From Odoribacter sp. (GTDB lineage: Bacteria; Bacteroidota; Bacteroidia; Bacteroidales; Prolixibacteraceae), in NCBI GenBank assembly GCA_013824715.1, contig PNOH01000026.1, positions 1 through 64,000 of the forward strand: DNA of 64,000 nt. The letters run 5' to 3'. This document shows, in pieces, positions 43,276 to 51,462 of the stretch. Every line of letters begins with the position of its first letter. Position 1 is the stretch's first letter. The notes under the pieces were generated by a model. It ran no database searches. It saw only the letters and a program-made list of their open reading frames with translations, and was not told where the DNA came from. The translations under genes and the position numbers were made by a program.

Positions 43276-43728
43276 ATGGTGTCTTACATTAAAAGCAACA
43301 AAATGAAACACAAGAGCATCCATAAAGAACTGATTTTTTACCTCGATAATGAATTGCCGAACGAAAGAAGGATAATCGTTGAAAAACATCTGGAAGGATG
43401 TGCAGACTGCCGAAGTTTTTTAGTTTTCATTCAGGAAAGTATGCAGGTCATTGTGAAAGAAAAAAATCCGGAGGCTTCACCTTTCTTTTTTACCCGGTTA
43501 AGCGCACGACTGGAAGAAAAACCGGAATATCAGGCACAAGGTCAATGGGTAAGACTGGCACAACCAGTATTCTTTTCGATCCTTCTGACTATCGGAATAT
43601 ACGGGGGCTTACAATTAGGCAGCAACGCTTCTTCAGAAAAAATGAACCAGGCAACTTTATCATCAGTTCAACTTTTAAACGATTTTGAATCTGAACCAAT
43701 CGAATCATTTTTACTCGACGAACTATGA
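43276..43728 (+). CDS. Anti-sigma factor, zinc-finger type
   Basis: A 150-aa (141 from the ATG at 43303) membrane anti-sigma factor. An N-terminal ZAS-type zinc finger (HxxxCxxC in EKHLEGCADC) binds the sigma factor. A membrane helix (VFFSILLTIGIYGGLQLG) leads to a short periplasmic tail. It lies 19 bases after the sigma gene and overlaps the next gene by 4 bases (ATGA), so all three are coupled. Confidence 0.85.
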   Translation: MVSYIKSNKMKHKSIHKELIFYLDNELPNERRIIVEKHLEGCADCRSFLVFIQESMQVIVKEKNPEASPFFFTRLSARLEEKPEYQAQGQWVRLAQPVFFSILLTIGIYGGLQLGSNASSEKMNQATLSSVQLLNDFESEPIESFLLDEL

Positions 43729-44258
43729 ACCCAACAAATAAACACCGGATACTGATTTGGATCATCGTAATCCTGATTGCAACCAATCTTTCGACGATTT
43801 GCTCCTTCTATTATCACCGGATCGCCGAATCGAAAATACCGGAAGTTAAACAGGAAGGACAAGCTGCCATTCCGGGTGAACAAAGGACACGCTTTTTCAG
43901 GGACGAATTGAATTTGAATAACGATCAGCTCGATCAGTTCCGCGAAATTAACCGCGCTTTTAACCGCACAGCCAGAGGTATTGAAATGGATTTGGCCCAA
44001 TTACGTGAGGATTTAATCAACGAAGTGGGAGTTCAGAATCCGGATAGCGCCAGGCTAGACCAAATGGCCAGTAAAATTGGGGACAATCATCGTAAACTCA
44101 AGCAGGTAACAACTACTTTTTACCTGGACATGAAAAAGATATGCACTGCGGAACAACAAGCAAAACTGCATCTCCTATTTCAGTCGATGCTCAATAAAGA
44201 CAACCAGATAAACCTTCCCCAACCGGGAAATCAAAGGGGTAGATGGCGAAATAAATAA
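43725..44258 (+). CDS. Periplasmic metal-sensor-like protein (CnrX/Spy-like)
   Basis: A 177-aa protein anchored by an N-terminal helix (ILIWIIVILIATNLSTICSF), with a helical hairpin domain (LNLNNDQLDQFREINRAFN, RLDQMASKIGDNHRKLKQV) like Spy/ZraP/CnrX sensors. No His/Cys metal site is obvious. With the sigma and anti-sigma genes it forms a CnrYXH-like layout, suggesting it senses envelope or metal stress. Confidence 0.65.
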   Translation: MNPTNKHRILIWIIVILIATNLSTICSFYYHRIAESKIPEVKQEGQAAIPGEQRTRFFRDELNLNNDQLDQFREINRAFNRTARGIEMDLAQLREDLINEVGVQNPDSARLDQMASKIGDNHRKLKQVTTTFYLDMKKICTAEQQAKLHLLFQSMLNKDNQINLPQPGNQRGRWRNK

Positions 44259-44370
44259 ACAATCATTTTGAATAATTCAATTATAAAAACAAATCGTATA
44301 AATCGGGTTGCAGGGATATTCCTTGCCCTAACAGTAACATTAGAAATGTTTAACAATTAAAAAAAAGATT

Positions 44371-44670
44371 ATGAAAGCAAGAATTTTTTTAACAGGATTA
44401 GCCCTTGTGGCAGTAACAGCTTTTGCAAGCGCTCAAAATCTTCAGGGCGGAAAAGGAAATGGTAATTGTAACGGAACAGGCAAAGGTTCTTCGTTTGTTG
44501 ATGCCAACAAAGATGGCATTTGCGATAACCAGGGAGCCGGTAAATCAGGCGCACAAAAAGGAAAAAGAGATGGCCCCGGCCAGGGGCAGGGCAAAGGAAA
44601 AGACCGAAACTTTGTTGATGCCAATAATAATGGGGTTTGCGACACTTATGAAGCCCGAACAAAAAAATAG
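44371..44670 (+). CDS. Small secreted protein with two DxNxDGxCD calcium-type motifs
   Basis: A 99-aa exported protein (signal MKARIFLTGLALVAVTAFAS). It is Gly/Lys/Asn-rich, with two near-identical blocks: FVDANKDGICD at 42-52 and FVDANNNGVCD at 81-91. These resemble thrombospondin-type-3 or dockerin-like calcium loops with an extra Cys. The function is unknown; calcium or metal binding is plausible. It follows the sigma/anti-sigma set by 112 bases and may be in its regulon. Confidence 0.65.
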   Translation: MKARIFLTGLALVAVTAFASAQNLQGGKGNGNCNGTGKGSSFVDANKDGICDNQGAGKSGAQKGKRDGPGQGQGKGKDRNFVDANNNGVCDTYEARTKK

Positions 44671-44702
44671 TTCTCATTTAAACAATTAAAAAAACAGCGA
44701 TC

Positions 44703-45530
44703 ATGAAAAATTTAAAAGTAATTATTATTGCCTTTATAGCAGTTGCAGCATTAGTTGGTTTGAATTCGTGCAACAAAACCGATACTGTTTCGGAACCGGA
44801 AGTTGCGAAAACAACCATTAGCGATTATGCCAATATTGTTAGTTCATTTGCATCAGATTTTGAAGATGAGCTGGTCAGTGGCGAAGAGTCTGTCCTGAAA
44901 TCAGCCACCGTGGAAAGTTGCTTCACAGTTACAGTGGCTAAAAATGCCGATGGCGCATTTTACCCACGGGTATGGACAATGGATTATCTCGGCGGAACTT
45001 GCACCTTGCTAAGCGGTAACACCAAAAAGGGGAAAATACATGTCAGCCTTACTGATTTCTGGAAAAACAAAGGCTCTTTAAAAACAGTAACTTTTGAGGA
45101 TTACTATTTTAATGGCAATAAAATGGAAGGGGTGAAAACCATCCTGAACACCGGCTTAAACGAAAAAGGAAACCTTTCTTTTGCCAAAACGGTAACCGGC
45201 GCCTCCCTGAAATATCCAGATGGAAAATCAATAAGCTGGGAATGCAAAAAAACGAGCGAATTGGTTGCCGGCGGAAGTACCATTCTTTTTGCCGACGATG
45301 TATATTCGGTAACAGGTACAGGTTCGGGCGTTAACCTCGATGGCGAAAAATACACCTTGACCATCACTTCTCCTATGATTTACAAAAACGGATGTTTTTA
45401 TCCGGTTAGTGGAATTGTAACCATTGATACAGTAGGTGGTGATTTGCAAACCATTGATTACGGAAGCGGCGAATGTGATAATCTGGCAAAGCTTACTGTC
45501 GGCGGAGTTACTTCGGAAATAAAGTTGTAA
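44703..45530 (+). CDS. Lipoprotein of unknown function
   Basis: A 275-aa lipoprotein: the signal MKNLKVIIIAFIAVAALVG is followed by a lipobox ending in SC (Cys23). The mature part is beta-rich with Gly, such as GGTCTLLSGNTKKGKIHVSL and VTGTGSGVNLDGEKYTLTI, and ends in a C-terminal strand. I recognise no family. It lies 32 bases after the small secreted protein and probably shares its transcript. Confidence 0.65.
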   Translation: MKNLKVIIIAFIAVAALVGLNSCNKTDTVSEPEVAKTTISDYANIVSSFASDFEDELVSGEESVLKSATVESCFTVTVAKNADGAFYPRVWTMDYLGGTCTLLSGNTKKGKIHVSLTDFWKNKGSLKTVTFEDYYFNGNKMEGVKTILNTGLNEKGNLSFAKTVTGASLKYPDGKSISWECKKTSELVAGGSTILFADDVYSVTGTGSGVNLDGEKYTLTITSPMIYKNGCFYPVSGIVTIDTVGGDLQTIDYGSGECDNLAKLTVGGVTSEIKL

Positions 45531-45627
45531 AAGGTTTTTAGTAACGATAAAATACTTAATTTTCAGACAAAGATTGGGATATTGGCTATTCAGGTAGTCA
45601 ACATCCCTTTTGTCGGTTAGAAATGAT

Positions 45628-46221
45628 ATGGAAACTCAAAACAGCGGTGTCCGCCAGCGTATTTTCATCCGAAACATGATGTGTTCATCCTGTATCCGGG
45701 TGGTGAAAGAGGACCTGACCAAACTTGGCATCAGTGTGCTTGATGTTAAACTGGGGGAAGCTACCATCGTTTACGATACTGAAAAAATAAGCAGAAGCCA
45801 GATTGACGAAGTATTGCAGGATTTGGGAATGGGATTGATCAGCAACAAAGACGAGATTCTGGTTGACCAAATAAAACAAACGGTAATCGAACTCGTCCAT
45901 TACATGAACAATGTGGATTCCATCGTTCGGAAATCAGAATACCTGGTCGAGAAAATGGGTAAAAGTTACCAGACTTTATCCAAACTATTTTCAAAAGTTG
46001 AGCCCATTACCCTCGAAAAATACATCATCCTCCAGAAGATTGAGCGTGTAAAAGAACTGGCCATGGAAGATAAAATTTCGTTAAGCGAAATAGCCTGGAT
46101 GATGGACTACAGCAGCCCTCACCATCTTTCCAACCAGTTTAAAATCATCACCGGCATTTCACTTTCCGACTTCAAAAAAGACCCCGCCGGCCATAAAAAA
46201 CCAATCAATCAACTATACTGA
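45628..46221 (+). CDS. AraC-type regulator with N-terminal heavy-metal-associated domain
   Basis: About 197 aa. The N-terminal about 70 residues are an HMA-like ferredoxin fold with MMCSSC (metal-binding CxxC). The C-terminal about 100 residues are an AraC helix-turn-helix domain (LEKYIILQKIERVKELA, SLSEIAWMMDYSSPHHLSNQFK). Such fused regulators usually sit near copper or silver handling genes. The ATG at 45628 is chosen over a TTG at 45610. It lies just before the TonB receptor gene and may sense a metal for this region. Confidence 0.8.
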   Translation: METQNSGVRQRIFIRNMMCSSCIRVVKEDLTKLGISVLDVKLGEATIVYDTEKISRSQIDEVLQDLGMGLISNKDEILVDQIKQTVIELVHYMNNVDSIVRKSEYLVEKMGKSYQTLSKLFSKVEPITLEKYIILQKIERVKELAMEDKISLSEIAWMMDYSSPHHLSNQFKIITGISLSDFKKDPAGHKKPINQLY

Positions 46222-46247
46222 ATACCGACTTACCGTATTATATAAAT

Positions 46248-46270
46248 CATTTACTAAATTCTGCAACATA
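46248..46270. promoter_or_regulatory. Possible shared operator, copy 1
   Basis: CATTTACTAAATTCTGCAACA closely matches CATTTACAAAATTGTGTAACA at 50057-50077 upstream of the PqqD-like gene, differing at 3 of 21 positions. It lies about 150 bases before the TonB receptor start. The regulator is unknown. Confidence 0.45.
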
Positions 46271-46419
46271 GTCTTTTTGGGGCGCATTAGTTTTGCCTCC
46301 CGGAGCTTCACCGGTTACGATTGGCACAAAACAATATGGCCATCAGTAAAGTTTTCAAGTTTAGCTTACATTGATTAGCATTTACAGATTAAATAACTTT
46401 TTCAACTGACATAAAAAAA

Positions 46420-49149
46420 ATGACACAAATCGTAAAGAAAATTGCTGTTACCAGCCTGATTGTATTGATGTGCCAATTATTGGCATTTTCGCAGTCGCCG
46501 GATAAAATAACAATAGACAAACAGTACTACGGAAATCTGGATCAGGTACTTGACCGGATATCACTTGAAAAGGGCATTTTATTCACCTACAACAAGAAAA
46601 AGCTTGCGCAAATCCAGATTGATGACAACACGGTAAATCAACCATTGGATAAATTGCTGGACAAGTGGTGTTTGATATCAAAAATGGAATGGTACCGGAA
46701 TTCTGACGGAATCATAAATATCGTAGGCCTGAACAGGACTCCCGGATCGGAGGCAGCAAAAACCGAAGCCGTTAAAACTTATTCAGGAGCGCCAAAAGCA
46801 TTCAATATACTGATCAGTGGAAAAATTGTTGATTCTGATACAGGTGAAGCTGTTCCTTATGCTTCGGTTGTTGTAGCAGGAACCGGCAGGGGAACTCAAA
46901 CCAACCAGGACGGATATTATACCTTGCAAAATGTGCCAACTGACACTACCACAGTCTTGGTTTCTTCCATTGGTTATAAACCCGGGTACATTTTCCTGAC
47001 TCCCGATTTGTCCAAATCGAAATTAGACGTTCAGATTGAACCCTCGAGCATTGAGATGAAAGAGATTGAGGTTAAAGCGCAAAGGAACACCGTGATGAAG
47101 ACCAACGATAAAATCAGTACCATACAAATTACCCCCCGAAAGCTTGCTGAACTGCCAAACATTGGCGAAAAGGATATATTACGTGTATTCCAGCTTATGC
47201 CCGGGGTTTCGGCTGCGAACGAAGGTACATCGGGGCTGTTTGTGAGGGGTGGCACTCCCGACCAGAACCTGATTTTGTATGATGGCTTTACAGTTTATCA
47301 TGTTGATCATTTATATGGTTTCTTTTCGGCCTTTAATTCCAACGCGGTCAAGGATGTCCAGTTGTACAAAGGTGGTTTCGAGTCAAAATACGCGGGCCGC
47401 CTTTCGAGCGTTACCGACATTACCGGAAAGGATGGCAATTCAAAAGATTTCAACATTGGCGGCGATTTGAGCTTGCTTAGCGCCAATGTGTATGCCGAAT
47501 TACCAGTTGGCGATAAATTCACCTCCTTGTTCGCTTTCCGAAAATCGTACAAAGGCCCCATATACAACAAGATATTCGACCAGTTTACTGCAGATAAGCC
47601 AACAGCAGTTCAACAACCTGGCTTTGGGGGACGAGGGATGTCAAATAATTTCACTTCACAAGTTTCATCCTATTTTTACGACTTAAATACGAAATTGACT
47701 TACCGGCCAACCGACAAAGATGTTGTTTCGTTCAGCCTGTTTAACGGGACCGATAACCTGGACAACAGCGTAAAAGTAGAAGTACCAAGTTCTGGCGGTG
47801 GATTTGGCAGATCTTTGGGTTCAGACAACAGCGACCTGACGGAATACGGAAACCTGGGGGCCAGCCTCAAATGGTCGCGTAAATGGAACGAAAAACTCTA
47901 TGGCAACAGCCTGGTCAGCTATTCGAACTTTTACAGTAACCGCGACCGGAGCAGCAACCGCACTACTACTGATGCCGATGGGGTTGAAACAGTTGTCAAA
48001 ATAGGAACGCTTGAAAACAACGACCTTAAAGATTTTACCTTCCGGTCTGATTATACCTGGGATGTGTCATCGAAAAACCAGATCGGGTTTGGACTAAAGG
48101 CCACGAATTACGACATTGACTATACCTACAGCCAGAACGACACCGCTACCATTTTAAATATTACGAATAAGGGAAACTTAATGGGTGGTTACCTTCAAAA
48201 CAAGTTCAAATTCTTTGACAATAAGCTGACCATTACACCTGGAGTTCATACTACCTTTTATGATGTAACAAACAAGTTTTACGCAGAGCCCCGGCTTTCG
48301 GCTACTTATAACTTTAACGATAAAATTAAGCTGGTTGGCGCCTGGGGCCACTATTACCAGTTTGCCAACCGCATAATCCGTGAAGATATTCTGGCTGGCA
48401 GCAGCGATTTCTGGATTCTCTCCGATGACCAGAAAGTACCTGTAAGCAAGGCCATCCATTACATTACCGGGGTAAACTACGAAACCCCCGATTATCTTTT
48501 CAGTGTTGAGGCTTATTACAAGCAACTGACAGGCCTTTCGGAGTATTCCTTACGCTTCGAACCCGCCAGAAGAATGCAGACCATAAATTACGAGCAGAAT
48601 TTTTTTACGGGGAAAGGGTTTGCCAGGGGCATTGAATTCCTTGCACAGAAAAAATTTGGGAACCTGACAGGCTGGGCTTCTTATACCCTGGCACAGGCAC
48701 GCAACCAGTTTGATGTTTACGGCTCGGATTATTTCCCTGCCGCGCAAGACGTGACCAACGAATTTAAAGCGATCGGAATTTATAAATGGAGGAAATGGAG
48801 CCTGGCAGCAACCTGGATTTATGCAACAGGACGGCCATATACCGCTCCTGAAGGTGGGTACAATATCACGCTGCTGGATGGAACAGAGAAATCGTTTATA
48901 ACTGCCGGAACAAAAAACAGCAGGAGGCTACCCGATTATTCCAGGCTCGACTTCTCGGTAAACTACCTCCTGAAATCGGTTGACCAAAAGACAGAACGAG
49001 GCAACATCAGTTTCTCGCTGTTCAATGTTTACGACAGGAAAAACACCTGGTACAAGGAATATCAGATCATTGACAGTGAAATCATTTCGATTGACAAACA
49101 ATTCTTAGGCATTACACCGAACTTAACCGTTACCTTAAAACTTAAATAA
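46420..49149 (+). CDS. TonB-dependent outer-membrane receptor with STN and carboxypeptidase-like domains
   Basis: A 909-aa outer-membrane receptor. The signal peptide is followed by an STN-like signalling domain (about 25-110). A carboxypeptidase-like regulatory domain follows (SGKIVDSDTGEAVPYASVVV). The plug (MPGVSAANEGTSGLFVRGG, QNLILYDGFTVYHVDH) and a long beta-barrel ending in LGITPNLTVTLKLK complete it. STN domains can pass signals to an anti-sigma factor, and the ECF set lies 3 kb upstream. It is followed after 1 base by a DUF4249 lipoprotein. The substrate could be a siderophore, metal complex or peptide. Confidence 0.92.
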   Translation: MTQIVKKIAVTSLIVLMCQLLAFSQSPDKITIDKQYYGNLDQVLDRISLEKGILFTYNKKKLAQIQIDDNTVNQPLDKLLDKWCLISKMEWYRNSDGIINIVGLNRTPGSEAAKTEAVKTYSGAPKAFNILISGKIVDSDTGEAVPYASVVVAGTGRGTQTNQDGYYTLQNVPTDTTTVLVSSIGYKPGYIFLTPDLSKSKLDVQIEPSSIEMKEIEVKAQRNTVMKTNDKISTIQITPRKLAELPNIGEKDILRVFQLMPGVSAANEGTSGLFVRGGTPDQNLILYDGFTVYHVDHLYGFFSAFNSNAVKDVQLYKGGFESKYAGRLSSVTDITGKDGNSKDFNIGGDLSLLSANVYAELPVGDKFTSLFAFRKSYKGPIYNKIFDQFTADKPTAVQQPGFGGRGMSNNFTSQVSSYFYDLNTKLTYRPTDKDVVSFSLFNGTDNLDNSVKVEVPSSGGGFGRSLGSDNSDLTEYGNLGASLKWSRKWNEKLYGNSLVSYSNFYSNRDRSSNRTTTDADGVETVVKIGTLENNDLKDFTFRSDYTWDVSSKNQIGFGLKATNYDIDYTYSQNDTATILNITNKGNLMGGYLQNKFKFFDNKLTITPGVHTTFYDVTNKFYAEPRLSATYNFNDKIKLVGAWGHYYQFANRIIREDILAGSSDFWILSDDQKVPVSKAIHYITGVNYETPDYLFSVEAYYKQLTGLSEYSLRFEPARRMQTINYEQNFFTGKGFARGIEFLAQKKFGNLTGWASYTLAQARNQFDVYGSDYFPAAQDVTNEFKAIGIYKWRKWSLAATWIYATGRPYTAPEGGYNITLLDGTEKSFITAGTKNSRRLPDYSRLDFSVNYLLKSVDQKTERGNISFSLFNVYDRKNTWYKEYQIIDSEIISIDKQFLGITPNLTVTLKLK

Positions 49150-49150
49150 A

Positions 49151-50017
49151 ATGAACAAATCTATATTTTTCAATCGCTCAGTGAAAATGAAGCAACAAAT
49201 ACAAACGGTATCAATTGGTTTGATCTTCGGAATTAGCTTAATGCTCACTTTAACTTCGTGTGAAACAGAAGAGGCTCAACTGGCCTTCAACGACATTCCG
49301 GTTGTCGAATCGTATCTGATACAGACCAAACCTGTTTCAGTAAAATTATCACGTAAAACTCCTTACGACTTCAACGTAGCCCTATCCGATGAAAATCTGG
49401 ATTTGCTTCAGGTAAAAATCCTGTATAACGATCAAATAAGATTGATTCCTTCCGTTGGGAAGGGCGAATATAAAGATGCCACTTTCTTCCCTCAGGAAGG
49501 GGTAAAATACAAACTCGAATTCAAATTCAACAATCAAACAGTTTCCTCATCAACCGAAATCCTTTCAAAACCTGTAAATTATAAGCAGTCGGTTACAACG
49601 ATAAAAATGTTGGGAATTGATTTTAGCACCAGGCCGCCAACACGGCCCGAAATGCCCGACCCGGTGAAACTTAGCTGGGCTAACAATGACAACAGTTATT
49701 ATATGGTTGTCATCGAAAATACGGAAACCGCGCCTTTGGCAATAAACGATTATGGTGACAGGGAGCCTCCGGGCAGGTTTTTTCGCAACGCGCCAACACA
49801 AACCAACCAGTATGAAATACAGGCCATGCGCTTTCAGTACTACGGAAAGCACCGTTTGATACTTTACCACTTGAATGCCGATTATGCCGCCTTATACAAC
49901 GACACCGGCAACAGCTCACAGAACCTGACCAATCCGGCAACCAATATTGAAAATGGCCTTGGCATTTTTACCGGCATTAACGCCGACACGCTTTTCCTGA
50001 ATGTATTAAGGCCATAG
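49151..50017 (+). CDS. DUF4249-like lipoprotein, TonB receptor partner
   Basis: A 288-aa lipoprotein resembling DUF4249 proteins, which usually follow TonB receptors in Bacteroidota. The lipobox is TLTSC with Cys near residue 37 (about 25 from the ATG at 49187). Early strands PVVESYLIQTKPVSVKLSRK fit the family; NNDSYYMVVIENTE and the LYNDTG repeats lie later. It is probably the surface-exposed partner of the receptor. Confidence 0.75.
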   Translation: MNKSIFFNRSVKMKQQIQTVSIGLIFGISLMLTLTSCETEEAQLAFNDIPVVESYLIQTKPVSVKLSRKTPYDFNVALSDENLDLLQVKILYNDQIRLIPSVGKGEYKDATFFPQEGVKYKLEFKFNNQTVSSSTEILSKPVNYKQSVTTIKMLGIDFSTRPPTRPEMPDPVKLSWANNDNSYYMVVIENTETAPLAINDYGDREPPGRFFRNAPTQTNQYEIQAMRFQYYGKHRLILYHLNADYAALYNDTGNSSQNLTNPATNIENGLGIFTGINADTLFLNVLRP

Positions 50018-50046
50018 AAATAAGAAATAATGAATGTTCTATCTTA

Positions 50047-50105
50047 TTTTGTAAAACATTTACAAAATTGTGTAACAAATTCATTTGTAGATTGAAGTAT
50101 CTTTG
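50047..50105. promoter_or_regulatory. Dyad operator and -7 box upstream of the PqqD-like gene
   Basis: TTTTGTAAA-ACA-TTTACAAAA (50047-50067) is a perfect 9-bp inverted repeat that overlaps the CATTTAC motif shared with 46248. TATCTTTG at 50098-50105 fits the TAnnTTTG box, 23 bases before the ATG at 50128. Together they suggest a regulated promoter for the 50.1 kb operon. Confidence 0.5.
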
Positions 50106-50127
50106 ATTCATATAAAAAAATAAGAAA

Positions 50128-50391
50128 ATGAAAATAACAGACGAAGTAAGAATTAGCGACAACGGGTTTGTTTTTAATTCGAAAACAGGCGACTCGTTCA
50201 ATGTAAACCCGACCGGGTTGGATCTGACAAAACAGATTGCCCTGGGGCATGATTTTGATACGATCAAAAACATGTTTCTCAAAAAATATGAATTGGATGA
50301 CCTGACCTTTGAAAAAGACTTCTATGAATTTTGCGCGTTGATCAAATTTCATCAGATTACTACCACCGAAGATCCACTCGATTTTAAATAA
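50128..50391 (+). CDS. PqqD-like peptide-binding protein (RRE fold)
   Basis: An 87-aa protein resembling the PqqD/RiPP recognition element family: a beta hairpin (ITDEVRISDNGFVFNSKTG) followed by helices including TGLDLTKQIALGHDFDTIKN and a C-terminal helix (TFEKDFYEFCALIKFH). RRE proteins bind leader peptides and hand them to modifying enzymes. It is the first gene of a probable operon with an ATP-grasp ligase (10 bases on) and a decarboxylase. No short precursor peptide gene is seen nearby. Confidence 0.7.
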   Translation: MKITDEVRISDNGFVFNSKTGDSFNVNPTGLDLTKQIALGHDFDTIKNMFLKKYELDDLTFEKDFYEFCALIKFHQITTTEDPLDFK

Positions 50392-50401
50392 ACAAACGAC
50401 C

Positions 50402-51448
50402 ATGACGAAACAAAAAATAACAATAGCTGTAACCGGGCTAAACAACACGGATAATCCCGGGCCTGGCGTACCGGTCATACGGTCGCTGAAAGACTCGGAA
50501 GAATTCGATATCCGGATTATAGGGCTGGTTTACGAAACGCTTGAACCGGGAATTTACATGGAAGGCTTGTGCGATAAAATATTCCAGATTCCTTATCCAT
50601 CAACCGGTTCCGACGAGTTGATAGACCGCATCGAGGAAATACACCGGCGCGACCCAATTGATGTGTTGATCCCCAATTTCGACGCGGAACTGTTTTCGTT
50701 CATGAAAAATGAGGAACGCCTTCTCCGGAGCGGTATCCATACATTTTTACCCACGATGAAACAGTTTCAGGAACGCGACAAAGACAAACTTCCTGAATAT
50801 GGCGAAAAATACGGGATTGATGTCCCAGCAAGTTTAAACCTGGGCAGCCAGAACCAGATTTCGGAGATCAAGGATAAATTTAAGTACCCGGTGATGGTTA
50901 AAGGAAAGTTTTACGATGCTTACATGGCTTACAACTCGGAGCAGGTAAAACAGGCCTTTAACAAGGTTTCGTCAAAATGGGGCTTGCCAGTCATTATTCA
51001 GGAATTTGTGAAAGGCACCGAGGTCAACGTAATCGCTTTGGGCGATGGACAGGGAAACACCATTGCAGCCGTTCCGATGCGGAAACAATACATCACCGAC
51101 AAAGGAAAAGCCTGGGGCGGAATCACCTTATCCGACGATAAAATGCTCGAAATTACCCGAAACCTGATCCGTAAAACCAAATGGAAAGGCGGAATGGAGC
51201 TCGAACTGATAAAAACGGTGAAAGGTGAATACTATCTCATCGAAATCAACCCGCGTATCCCGGCATGGGTTTACCTTGCCGTTGGCGCCGGGCAAAATAT
51301 TCCTGAAGCTTTGGTAAAACTCGCTTTAGGGCAAGAAGTCGCGCCAATGGAAACTTATGCTTTCGGTAAAATGTTTGTGCGTTATTCATACGACATTATT
51401 GTTGACCTCGAAAAATTTGAAACAATTGCAATGAACGGAGAAATTTAA
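50402..51448 (+). CDS. ATP-grasp ligase
   Basis: A 348-aa ATP-grasp enzyme of the carbamoyl-phosphate synthase-like or amino-acid ligase group; it activates a carboxylate with ATP and joins it to an amine or other nucleophile. KYPVMVKGKF and VIIQEFVKGTEVNVIALGDG form the nucleotide clamp, and LIEINPRIPAWVYLAVGAG carries the Mg-binding Glu and the NPR motif (about 281-285). It lies between the PqqD-like and decarboxylase genes and probably acts on the same substrate. Confidence 0.85.
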   Translation: MTKQKITIAVTGLNNTDNPGPGVPVIRSLKDSEEFDIRIIGLVYETLEPGIYMEGLCDKIFQIPYPSTGSDELIDRIEEIHRRDPIDVLIPNFDAELFSFMKNEERLLRSGIHTFLPTMKQFQERDKDKLPEYGEKYGIDVPASLNLGSQNQISEIKDKFKYPVMVKGKFYDAYMAYNSEQVKQAFNKVSSKWGLPVIIQEFVKGTEVNVIALGDGQGNTIAAVPMRKQYITDKGKAWGGITLSDDKMLEITRNLIRKTKWKGGMELELIKTVKGEYYLIEINPRIPAWVYLAVGAGQNIPEALVKLALGQEVAPMETYAFGKMFVRYSYDIIVDLEKFETIAMNGEI

Positions 51449-51462
51449 AAAATAGATCAATC

